DNA of 13,540 nucleotides from Spirochaetales bacterium UBA4629 (GTDB lineage: Bacteria; Spirochaetota; Spirochaetia; Sphaerochaetales; Sphaerochaetaceae). The DNA lies in the NCBI GenBank assembly GCA_002406055.1, contig DHMZ01000040.1, positions 30,591 to 44,130 of the forward strand, in the 5' to 3' direction. The notes below the pieces were generated by a model, which was given only the letters and a program-made list of their open reading frames with translations, did not search any database and was not told where the DNA came from. The translations under genes and the position numbers were made by a program. How positions within the stretch are numbered: the stretch's first letter is position 1; the number at the start of each line of letters is the position of its first letter. Positions 1-6,555 of the stretch are shown here, piece by piece.

Positions 1-393
1 GGTGCTCTTTTTGTTATCGATACAAAGAAGGAAGCTCTTGCAGTTGCAGAAGCAAAGCGTCTTGGAATTCCTGTAATTGCAGTTGTTGATACAAACTGTG
101 ACCCTACAGATATTACCTACCCTATTCCTGGTAATGACGATGCTATTAGAGCTATCTCTCTATTTGTTGAGATTATCGCTAATGCTGTTATCGACGCAGA
201 TAGCGAAGCTGGCATCCAGATCATTGAATCCCTCGATGATGAAGAAGAAGCTTTAAATGGAGAAATTCCACCAGAAGCAAAGAAAGATGACGAAGTAATT
301 GAAGATTACTCTAACTATATGCCATCTGATGAAAAGAAAGATGATAGCGCAGATAGTGAAGAGGACGACGAAGAAGAATACTTCAAGAAGTGA
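1..393 (+). CDS. rpsB: 30S ribosomal protein S2, 3' part (5' end outside window)
   Basis: The frame is open from base 1 to a TGA stop, giving the last 130 residues; the start lies upstream of the window. The visible core reads as the C-terminal half of S2: ALFVIDTKKE at residues 2-11, the segment AKRLGIPVIAVVDTNCDP (18-35), and PGNDDAIRAI (43-52), which is the most characteristic S2 signature. S2 binds the 30S subunit late in assembly, in contact with S1 in many bacteria. The core ends near residue 65 and is followed by a tail of about 65 residues in which nearly half of the last 52 positions are Asp or Glu, ending EEEYFKK. It heads the operon with tsf 26 nt downstream, the usual rpsB-tsf pairing. 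Identification is secure; the role of the tail is unknown. Confidence 0.96.
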   Translation, partial: GALFVIDTKKEALAVAEAKRLGIPVIAVVDTNCDPTDITYPIPGNDDAIRAISLFVEIIANAVIDADSEAGIQIIESLDDEEEALNGEIPPEAKKDDEVIEDYSNYMPSDEKKDDSADSEEDDEEEYFKK

Positions 394-406
394 TTTAACC
401 CATTAT

Positions 407-412
407 AAGGAG
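407..412 (+). promoter_or_regulatory. Shine-Dalgarno site of tsf
   Basis: AAGGAG lies 7 nt before the ATG at 420, a near-ideal ribosome binding site. It fixes the tsf start and shows that the organism uses canonical Shine-Dalgarno pairing. Confidence 0.85.
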
Positions 413-419
413 AAATAAT

Positions 420-1274
420 ATGGCATCAATTTCAGCTTCCGATGTTAAGAAATTAAGAGATCTTACTGGTGCAGGTATGATGGACTGTAAGAAGGCTCTC
501 GCTCAGGCAGATGGTGACTTTGCTGGTGCAGAGAAGATTCTCAAAGAGATGGGTCTTGCTGCAGTTGCAAAGAGACAGGACAGAGCTACAGAAAATGGTA
601 GAGTATTTGTTGAAACAGATGGAAAGAAAGTTGTTATGCTTTCTCTCTCTTGTGAGACAGACTTTGTTGCTAAGAACGAAGATTTTGGTAAGCTTGGTAA
701 GGATCTTTGTGCTTCAATTCTCAAGAATGGTTATACAGAACCAAATGATGAATTAAAAGCTATGGTTGACGCTTTAATTGCTATCATCAAAGAGAACATG
801 AACCTTGTTAAGTTCACAGTTACAGACATTCCTGAGAATGGTTACTGTGCAACATATGTCCATGGTGATGGTGCAGTTGCTGTTTCTGTTATCCTCACAG
901 CTGACAATAAGGCTGCATTTGAGAACGATGCAGTTAAAGAATTTGCTCACGACTTAGCTCTTCACTGTGCTGCTTTCAAGCCTCAATACCTTTCTGAGAG
1001 TGTTGTTGACAAGGCATATGAAGAAGAACAGCTTGCTATCTTCCGCGCTCAGGTTAGCCAGGATGAAAAGCTAGCTTCTAAGCCAGAAAAAGTTAAGGAA
1101 GGCATTGTTAGAGGAAAGCTCAGTAAGCTCTACAAGGAAATCTGTTTCCTTGATCAGCCATTTGTAAAGGATGACTCTAAGAGTGTTAAGGAAGCACTTG
1201 CAGAAGTATCTAAATCTTGTGGTGCAAAGCTTGATATCATCTCTTATTCTGTCTTTATGGCAGGCCTCAAATAA
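420..1274 (+). CDS. tsf: Elongation factor Ts
   Basis: Nucleotide exchange factor that releases GDP from EF-Tu in the cytoplasm. The 284-residue length matches the usual size of about 280. The N-terminal UBA-like domain is seen at residues 9-37 (KKLRDLTGAGMMDCKKAL), and the diagnostic TDFVAKN motif, whose Asp-Phe pair reaches into the EF-Tu nucleotide-binding region, is at 80-86. The remainder (about 90-284) corresponds to the core and C-terminal dimerisation subdomains. The ATG start is set by AAGGAG 7 nt upstream. It follows rpsB by 26 nt and precedes frr by 10 nt. Codon choice leans toward AAG, CTT and CTC, as expected for a highly expressed gene and unlike the AAA- and TTA-rich genes downstream. 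Nothing is missing or truncated. Confidence 0.98.
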   Translation: MASISASDVKKLRDLTGAGMMDCKKALAQADGDFAGAEKILKEMGLAAVAKRQDRATENGRVFVETDGKKVVMLSLSCETDFVAKNEDFGKLGKDLCASILKNGYTEPNDELKAMVDALIAIIKENMNLVKFTVTDIPENGYCATYVHGDGAVAVSVILTADNKAAFENDAVKEFAHDLALHCAAFKPQYLSESVVDKAYEEEQLAIFRAQVSQDEKLASKPEKVKEGIVRGKLSKLYKEICFLDQPFVKDDSKSVKEALAEVSKSCGAKLDIISYSVFMAGLK

Positions 1275-1284
1275 GGGGTAAATA

Positions 1285-1839
1285 ATGCAGACTGTTATCA
1301 GTAACACTGAAGCAAAAATGAAGAAGAGTATAGCCAGCCTTCAGGCTGACTATGCCCTCTTAAGAACAGGTAGAGCATCTGCTGCCTTATTTGATAAAAT
1401 TAAGGTTGACTACTATGGTCAGGAGACACCTTTAGCTCAGGTTGCATCTATTTCTGTTCCAGAAGCTAGAATGGTTGTTATTCAGCCTTGGGATAAGTCT
1501 GTTCTTCCAGCAATTGAAAAAGCTATTTTAAAGTCAGAGCTTGGATTAAATCCAAACAACGACGGAAAGCTTCTTAGAATAAACTTTCCTGCTCTTACAG
1601 CTGACAGAAGAAAAGAACTTGCTAAATCTGCAAAAGCTACTGCAGAGACAGCACGTGTTGCTATCCGTAACATTCGTCGAGATGCTATGGAAGAGCTAAA
1701 GAAGATGCAGAAGGCATCTGAGATTAGCGAAGATCAGCAGAAAGAAGGCGAAAATAAAATTCAAAAATTAACAGATTCCTCTATCCTTGAAATCAACAAA
1801 ATTGCTGATGCAAAGGAAAAGGAAATAATGGAAATCTAA
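1285..1839 (+). CDS. frr: Ribosome recycling factor
   Basis: Works with EF-G to split the post-termination ribosome. The 184-residue length is essentially the family standard of 185. The N-terminal helix leads into the RTGRASA motif (27-33) and the VDYYGQETPLAQVA segment (41-54) that begins the small domain; the hinge returns near LTADRRKELAK (104-114), and the conserved VAIRNIRRDA (125-134) holds the arginine pair at 131-132 that contacts 23S rRNA. The ATG follows AAGGGG (1273-1278) by 6 nt, and the gene begins 10 nt after the tsf stop. Grouping with rpsB and tsf is the common bacterial arrangement. No anomaly seen. Confidence 0.97.
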   Translation: MQTVISNTEAKMKKSIASLQADYALLRTGRASAALFDKIKVDYYGQETPLAQVASISVPEARMVVIQPWDKSVLPAIEKAILKSELGLNPNNDGKLLRINFPALTADRRKELAKSAKATAETARVAIRNIRRDAMEELKKMQKASEISEDQQKEGENKIQKLTDSSILEINKIADAKEKEIMEI

Positions 1840-1845
1840 AAGAGT

Positions 1846-2532
1846 ATGAAGGAACTTGTTCACCTAGCATGCATCATGGATGGCAATGGTCGTTGGGCTC
1901 AAAAACGTTCACTGAAACGTATTAAGGGTCATGAAGAAGGCGCAAAAGCTGCGGAAAGAGTTGCTAGAGGATGCATAAATGAAGGAATTAAGTTCCTTAC
2001 TCTTTATTGTTTTTCAACAGAAAACTGGAAAAGACCCAAAGAGGAAGTTGATTTTCTTATGGGTCTTTTAGCTAAACAAATTTGCTTAAACATCCCTAAA
2101 TTTAACAAACTCGGCATAAAGATTCTGCTTTTAGGAAACAGAGAAGGAATACCTTCCTCTGCACTAAAAGGACTAAATGAGGCAATTGAAAGCACAAAAA
2201 ACAACGAAACATTAACAGTACAATTAGCAATCAATTACGGTGGATGGGATGAGATTGCTCGTGCTATTAATAAGGCTTTAAAGAATGGTGTAACAAAATT
2301 TGATGACACTACCCTTCTAAGTTATGTTGATAATCCTTCCGTTCCAGAACCAGATATGATTGTTCGTTCAGCAGGAGAAGAAAGACTTAGTGGTTTTATG
2401 CTTCTTCAGTCTAACTATTCTGAGTTTGCCTTTTTTGATAAGCTTTGGCCTGATTGGGATGAAGATATGGTTAAAACCATTCACGAAATATACAATCACA
2501 GAGTAAGAAAGTTCGGAGATATTAATAAATAA
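1846..2532 (+). CDS. uppS: Undecaprenyl diphosphate synthase (cis-prenyltransferase)
   Basis: Condenses isopentenyl diphosphate onto farnesyl diphosphate to make C55-PP, the lipid carrier for peptidoglycan and other envelope polymers. The 228 residues show the signature HLACIMDGNGRWA (6-18) with the catalytic aspartate at 12, the FSTENWKRP motif (56-64), INYGGWDEI (129-137), and the pyrophosphate-binding RSAGEERLSGF (174-184). The usual SNFLLWQ after the RLS motif reads SGFMLLQ here, a modest departure. The ATG lies 6 nt after the frr stop with no good Shine-Dalgarno (only AGAG one base away), and an in-frame stop precedes it, so translation probably depends on coupling to frr. It overlaps cdsA by one base (TAATG). 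It is functionally linked to dxr in the same operon, which feeds isoprenoid precursor synthesis. Confidence 0.96.
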   Translation: MKELVHLACIMDGNGRWAQKRSLKRIKGHEEGAKAAERVARGCINEGIKFLTLYCFSTENWKRPKEEVDFLMGLLAKQICLNIPKFNKLGIKILLLGNREGIPSSALKGLNEAIESTKNNETLTVQLAINYGGWDEIARAINKALKNGVTKFDDTTLLSYVDNPSVPEPDMIVRSAGEERLSGFMLLQSNYSEFAFFDKLWPDWDEDMVKTIHEIYNHRVRKFGDINK

Positions 2533-3374
2533 TGGATAGTTCACTCAAGAAAAGGCTTATAACAGCGTTTATTGCTCTTCCTTTGCTTTTTGTTTCTATA
2601 TTTTTCTTTCCAAATAAAAATCATCTTCTTTTTTCAATTATTATTATTTTTGCCTCAATTTCCGGATCTTGGGAATTAAAGAACAATTTAATTAAGAAAA
2701 AAATAGAAACGCCAATAACAGCCTATTTAGGCTTTTTCTTGCCAATTGTCGAACTGATTAAATTAAATTATTTTCCAAACATTGAGCTAACAATGTTTGC
2801 ACTTGCTTCATTTATTGCATTCTCTTTCTTTGTAGAAATTTTTAATGGAGCTAAAGACAATTACCAATTGTCGTTAAATCGAATATCAGCTGTAGTATTA
2901 AATATAATCTACCCAGGACTACTAATGAGTTATGGAATAAGAATCTGTTATCTAGAAGAGCCAACAAAGATGATTTTAATCTTCTTATGCCTAGTTTTTG
3001 GTTCAGATACTCTTGCATACTTTACGGGAATGCTATTTGGCAAAAACAATAAAGGTTTTGTTAAATGCTCTCCAAATAAGAGCGTTGCAGGCTTTATTGG
3101 AGGAACTCTTCTAGTTGCTTTAATAGGATTAGTTATCTCACTTGCATCCCCATCTGTCATTCCTTTTACACCATTAGATACATTCCTACTCTTCCTTCTT
3201 ACAGCAATATTTGGAACTTGCGGAGACCTATTTGAATCAATGCTAAAGAGAGCAACAGGCGTAAAAGACAGTGGCGTGATGGTTCCAGGACGTGGTGGCA
3301 TGCTTGATTGTATTGACTCTATTAGCGTTGCTGCTCCTATCTTTGTAATTGCAGTTGAATTTATTAAACTATGA
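2532..3374 (+). CDS. cdsA: Phosphatidate cytidylyltransferase (CDP-diacylglycerol synthase)
   Basis: Integral membrane enzyme that activates phosphatidic acid with CTP, the branch point for bacterial phospholipids. The 280 residues are mostly hydrophobic with roughly eight membrane segments. Family motifs are present: FGSDTLAYFTGMLFGKN (156-172), SPNKSVAGFIGG (180-191), and the CDS signature beginning at S236 with LKR, V244-K245-D246-S247-G248 and then PGRGGMLDCID (252-262). The metal-binding aspartates D246, D259 and D262 are kept, but two consensus positions differ: the usual HGG reads RGG and the usual DRxD reads DCID. The start overlaps the uppS stop by one base, and its TGA overlaps the dxr ATG as ATGA, so translation is probably coupled at both ends. 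Confidence 0.94.
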   Translation: MDSSLKKRLITAFIALPLLFVSIFFFPNKNHLLFSIIIIFASISGSWELKNNLIKKKIETPITAYLGFFLPIVELIKLNYFPNIELTMFALASFIAFSFFVEIFNGAKDNYQLSLNRISAVVLNIIYPGLLMSYGIRICYLEEPTKMILIFLCLVFGSDTLAYFTGMLFGKNNKGFVKCSPNKSVAGFIGGTLLVALIGLVISLASPSVIPFTPLDTFLLFLLTAIFGTCGDLFESMLKRATGVKDSGVMVPGRGGMLDCIDSISVAAPIFVIAVEFIKL

Positions 3375-4474
3375 GAAGGCTCGTTATTCTAGGTTGTACT
3401 GGAAGCATCGGTACAACTTGCATTAATTCAATTCGAGATAAAAAACTCGATATTGATATAGTCGGTTTAGTTTGTTCAAATAGCGAAGAAAAGATTAAAA
3501 AGCTTGCAGACGAATTTAATTCACCATATTTATTAACCTATGGAGATATTTATTCTTCCCCACTCTCTTCTTTCTTAAAAGAAACTAATCCAGATATTGT
3601 TCTTAATGCTATTAGTGGTTTTGATGGCCTATTTGCCACAAAAACTGTCTTAGAAAATTCTATTGATTTAGCTCTAGCAAACAAGGAAAGTGTTGTTGCC
3701 GGAGCCTCATTTATTTTTCATTTAGCAAAAGAACATAATGCCAAAATAATTCCAGTTGATAGTGAACACTCTGCTATCTACCATCTTTTGCAAAACAGAG
3801 AAGCTTCTTCTCTTATAATTACAGCTTCAGGTGGTCCTTTTGTTGATAGAGAATATTTAGAAAATGTAACGCTAGAAGAAGCTCTAAAACATCCAACTTG
3901 GAAGATGGGTAAGAAGATTACAATTGACTCAGCAACACTCGCTAATAAAGGCTTAGAAGTAATAGAAGCTTCCTACCTATTTGGATTTAAAGGTGACGAT
4001 ATTGAAGTTACCGTACATAGACAATCTATAGTACACTCACTAATAAGAACAAAAGTTGGAGAAGTATATGCAGAACTATCTCCTCCAGATATGGCACTTG
4101 CAATAATGCGTGCTGTTAGTGACAAAAAGATTGACTTGGAGGACATTGTAAAACCTCTTTCATTCAAAAATCTTACACTGACATTTGAAGAACCTAAAAC
4201 AGATAAGTTTCCACTGCTAAAATATGCATATGATGCTCTTGCTCTTGGCTTTTGCGGACCTATAGTTTACAACGCAAGCAATGAATGTGCAGTTGAAGCT
4301 TTTATCGAAAAAAAGATTAGTTTCATAGAGATTAGTAAGATCGTTAAAGCTACATTAGAAAGAAAGGAACTTATATCTGAAAAGGTGGACTCGTACACTT
4401 CTGTATATAATCTTGATAGAAAGACTAGAGAAATAGCTAAGTCTATTATTGAGGCATATTGTGGAAGGAGTTAA
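3371..4474 (+). CDS. dxr: 1-deoxy-D-xylulose 5-phosphate reductoisomerase
   Basis: NADPH-dependent enzyme that converts DXP to MEP, the first committed step of the non-mevalonate isoprenoid pathway; target of fosmidomycin. The 367-residue protein has the NADPH-binding GCTGSIG (8-14), ALANKESVV (101-109), metal ligands in PVDSEHSAI (128-136; D130 and E132), the flexible-loop ASGGPF (152-157), HPTW (174-177), and DSATLANKGLEVIEA (186-200) with K193 and E196 at the positions of E. coli K228 and E231. The C-terminal domain begins near NASNECAV (301-308). The usual HPQS reads HRQS (216-219). It overlaps cdsA by four bases, and rseP starts inside its 3' end. It supplies precursors for UppS encoded two genes upstream. 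Confidence 0.97.
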   Translation: MRRLVILGCTGSIGTTCINSIRDKKLDIDIVGLVCSNSEEKIKKLADEFNSPYLLTYGDIYSSPLSSFLKETNPDIVLNAISGFDGLFATKTVLENSIDLALANKESVVAGASFIFHLAKEHNAKIIPVDSEHSAIYHLLQNREASSLIITASGGPFVDREYLENVTLEEALKHPTWKMGKKITIDSATLANKGLEVIEASYLFGFKGDDIEVTVHRQSIVHSLIRTKVGEVYAELSPPDMALAIMRAVSDKKIDLEDIVKPLSFKNLTLTFEEPKTDKFPLLKYAYDALALGFCGPIVYNASNECAVEAFIEKKISFIEISKIVKATLERKELISEKVDSYTSVYNLDRKTREIAKSIIEAYCGRS

Positions 4475-5792
4475 AAATTTCCTCCTCTATCTTCTTTATA
4501 TGATTCCAGGACTCATTGGAACAAGTCTTGTTATCTTCATTCATGAGCTAGGCCACTTCATTGTCGCTAGACTTTTGGGCGTTAATGTTGAAGTGCTTTC
4601 CTTCGGCTTTGGTAAAACAGTCTTTTCTCATATGGGGAAGAAAACTGAGTTCCGAATCTCTCTTATCCCCTTCGGTGGATACTGCCGTCTAGGTGGTGCT
4701 GAAGACTTAACAATAGCACTAAGACACAACGAAAAAAGAATAGAGCATGCAGAAGAAGGTTCGCTCTTTGCTATTAGTCCTTTTAAGAAATTCCTTATAT
4801 ATATAGCAGGTCCATTAATGAACCTTCTTTTAGCTATAGTACTCTTTTTCATTGTAGCCATTATTCCTGTTGAAAGAGTAAGTAATGCGCCTCTTATTTC
4901 GCCAATCTCAGAATATCCTTCTTTATTTAGCGCAAGTATAGAGCAAGATGAAATAAGGAAAGGAGATCTGGTTTTAAAACTTGATGGCTCAGATGTTGTT
5001 GATTATGAAAATCTTAGTCAAATTCTAAGTAAAAAAAATGGAAAAGACGCAACGCTTACAATCCTGAGAGATGGTTCCATTTTCGATGTTAGAATATCAC
5101 CAGTACTCTATAATGGCTCTTATTCATATGGCATTACCAATTTAAAAGAACCAATTATTGGAAGAAGTGAAAGCCCAGATTTTAATGTTGGCGACAGAAT
5201 AATTGAATGTAATTGTAAAAAAATTGAATATGACTTAGATCTTCTAAGTATTAAAAGCGATGAATATACTCTTACTCTACTATCACCGAATGGAATAGAA
5301 AAGAAGATAACACTAAAAACTAATTCTTTTCCATTTGCTTTCAAAAGTAACCTAATTAAATCTTCAGATTCTTCTCATCCTCTCTCTCTTAGCTTTGAGC
5401 GTACAAAGACAATATTTGTAAAAACAGTAAGAGCTCTCTCTAAGCTATTGAGTTTCCAATTAAAAGAAGCTCTGAAAGAGATTTCTGGGCCATTTTCAAG
5501 CGCATCTAACCTTGGACGTATTTCCGTACTAGCTTTCTCTTCAAGCAGCTCTAACGGCTTTAGAACACTTTTATATCTACTAGCCATTGTTTCAGTTTCT
5601 ATCTGCGTTGGCAATCTAATTCCTATTCCAACATTTGATGGAGGACAGATGTTAATATCTCTTTGTGAAATGATTTGCCATAAGACTTTTAGACCAAAAA
5701 CATATCTATTCTTGCATATATTTGGACTCATCTTTGCTTGGGGTATTGTTATTTTAATGAATTCTTGGTCTCTTATTTCTAAACTAATATAA
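4461..5792 (+). CDS. rseP: RseP-family site-2 intramembrane zinc metalloprotease
   Basis: Cleaves membrane proteins within the bilayer; in other bacteria it processes anti-sigma factors and leftover signal peptides. I chose the GTG at 4461: GAGG lies 6 nt upstream, and a TTG at 4449 in the same frame lacks a site. This gives 443 residues and overlaps dxr by 14 nt. The catalytic HELGH is at 28-32 inside the first membrane segment, followed by PFGGY (70-74) and AGPLMN (116-121) in the next membrane region. Two PDZ-like domains follow: roughly 155-215 (KGDLVLKLDG, 167-176) and 230-290 (VGDRIIECN, 243-251). The third zinc ligand is in NLIPIPTFDGG (385-395; D393). A last membrane segment closes the protein. 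A position after uppS-cdsA-dxr is typical. The substrate cannot be told from this window. Confidence 0.93.
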   Translation: MEGVKNFLLYLLYMIPGLIGTSLVIFIHELGHFIVARLLGVNVEVLSFGFGKTVFSHMGKKTEFRISLIPFGGYCRLGGAEDLTIALRHNEKRIEHAEEGSLFAISPFKKFLIYIAGPLMNLLLAIVLFFIVAIIPVERVSNAPLISPISEYPSLFSASIEQDEIRKGDLVLKLDGSDVVDYENLSQILSKKNGKDATLTILRDGSIFDVRISPVLYNGSYSYGITNLKEPIIGRSESPDFNVGDRIIECNCKKIEYDLDLLSIKSDEYTLTLLSPNGIEKKITLKTNSFPFAFKSNLIKSSDSSHPLSLSFERTKTIFVKTVRALSKLLSFQLKEALKEISGPFSSASNLGRISVLAFSSSSSNGFRTLLYLLAIVSVSICVGNLIPIPTFDGGQMLISLCEMICHKTFRPKTYLFLHIFGLIFAWGIVILMNSWSLISKLI

Positions 5793-5819
5793 AAACCTCC
5801 CAAGGAAAACCTCAGGAGG
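5791..5819 (-). terminator. Intrinsic terminator for the GNAT gene, in the convergent gap
   Basis: CCTCC (5796-5800) pairs with GGAGG (5815-5819). Inside that, after a 2x2 internal loop, AGG pairs with CCT around an AAAA tetraloop (5803-5812). On the minus strand the hairpin is followed by TTTTTATATT, a fair U tract, and it begins 6 nt after the acetyltransferase stop. On the plus strand the following bases (AATGATTTAAAAT) are poorer, so it may end rseP transcripts only partly. The U tract overlaps the rseP stop codon. Confidence 0.65.
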
Positions 5820-5825
5820 AATGAT

Positions 5826-6452
5826 TTAAAATATTTGAGAAGGAAGCTTCTCTTTTACTTTAAAGGGGAAAGTTTTATCAAAACTTTCAGCATCAGCTTC
5901 TGAAACGAAATATACTTCAGGTGTACTATAAACGCCATTAATGGCTTTAAAGTAGTCTTTTTTTAATTCTTTAGCAAGGAAGAAAGAGTCATCGTCTCCT
6001 TCTTTTAAACCATGATACTTTATACCATAATCTCTAGCATAGGTAAAACCACAAGTTGAATAGAATTTAAAATTGCCTTCAAAGCAAATTCCACCCCATC
6101 CTAAGCTAGTCGCTTTATCTAAAGTATAATCGAGTAGGTATTTACCAAAGCCCTGTCTTTTATACTCATTTTTAATGGCTATAGGACCCATTGTAAGTAT
6201 ATCGAGAGAAGAACCATCAAAAAGGTCTAGCTTCGCTTTGTAATAGACAATCTGTCCAATTAAAACATCATTATAATACATTATGTAATCAAGAGAAGGG
6301 ATGAAACCACTACTCTCTCTCATAACGTGCAAAACATAATGCTCTAAGCATCCTGGACGATAAACATTCCAAAAACTGTCTCTTACTAGAGATTCAACCT
6401 CTCTGTAATCTTTTTTCTCTTCGTGACGAATTACTATGTTATTTTTATTCAA
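5826..6452 (-). CDS. GNAT-family N-acetyltransferase, YhbS-like
   Basis: Predicted acetyl-CoA-dependent acetyltransferase; the acceptor is unknown. I place the start at the TTG at 6452-6450: GGAGG (6465-6461) lies 8 nt before it, while the upstream ATG at 6485 has no usable site and would add 11 residues that are really the leader. The resulting 208-residue protein begins NKNNIVIRHEEKKDYREV, a normal GNAT beta-1/alpha-1 start. Motif A is seen as TMGPIAIKNEYKRQGFGKYLL (from 88), with the acetyl-CoA pyrophosphate loop K98-R-Q-G-F-G103. EGNFKFYSTCGFTYARDYG (125-143) matches the beta-6/alpha-4 region typical of the YhbS (COG3153) group, and FFLAKEL (157-163) is also typical. It follows dnaB by about 100 nt with a strong hairpin between, and converges on rseP. 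Confidence 0.85.
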   Translation of the reverse strand: MNKNNIVIRHEEKKDYREVESLVRDSFWNVYRPGCLEHYVLHVMRESSGFIPSLDYIMYYNDVLIGQIVYYKAKLDLFDGSSLDILTMGPIAIKNEYKRQGFGKYLLDYTLDKATSLGWGGICFEGNFKFYSTCGFTYARDYGIKYHGLKEGDDDSFFLAKELKKDYFKAINGVYSTPEVYFVSEADAESFDKTFPFKVKEKLPSQIF

Positions 6453-6460
6453 TTTATTTT

Positions 6461-6465
6461 CCTCC
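6461..6465 (-). promoter_or_regulatory. Shine-Dalgarno site deciding the GNAT TTG start
   Basis: GGAGG on the minus strand, 8 nt before the TTG at 6452. It lies inside the longer reading frame that starts at the ATG at 6485, which argues that the ATG is not the real start. Confidence 0.7.
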
Positions 6466-6486
6466 AAATACAAATAACTAAACATA

Positions 6487-6508
6487 GGGAGGATAAAATT
6501 ATCCTCCC
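6487..6508 (-). terminator. Perfect 10-bp hairpin between dnaB and the GNAT gene (candidate terminator or leader element)
   Basis: GGGAGGATAA (6487-6496) is exactly complementary to TTATCCTCCC (6499-6508), with only two bases between the arms, so a real loop would open the innermost A-U pairs. On the minus strand it lies about 50 nt after the dnaB stop and 34 nt before the GNAT TTG. The bases that follow (TATGTTTAGTTATTTG) are U-rich but broken by A and G, so it is a weak terminator at best and may work as an attenuator. One arm carries the sequence GGGAGG, itself Shine-Dalgarno-like and masked when the stem forms. Confidence 0.5.
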
Positions 6509-6555
6509 GTTAGAGGACAATCTCCATTGTACAAGCTTTAATCAAAAAGCATCTC

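Noticed and set aside
2948..3301. Minus-strand 117-codon frame opposite cdsA
   Set aside because: Overlaps the conserved CdsA signature on the other strand and resembles no known family.
5375..5803. Minus-strand 142-codon frame opposite rseP
   Set aside because: Reverse shadow of the RseP C-terminus, including the zinc-binding motif; no own signals.
6486..6555. Separate promoter for the GNAT gene (GATAAT within the palindrome)
   Set aside because: No acceptable -35 hexamer at 15-19 nt; the GATAAT is part of the hairpin arm.
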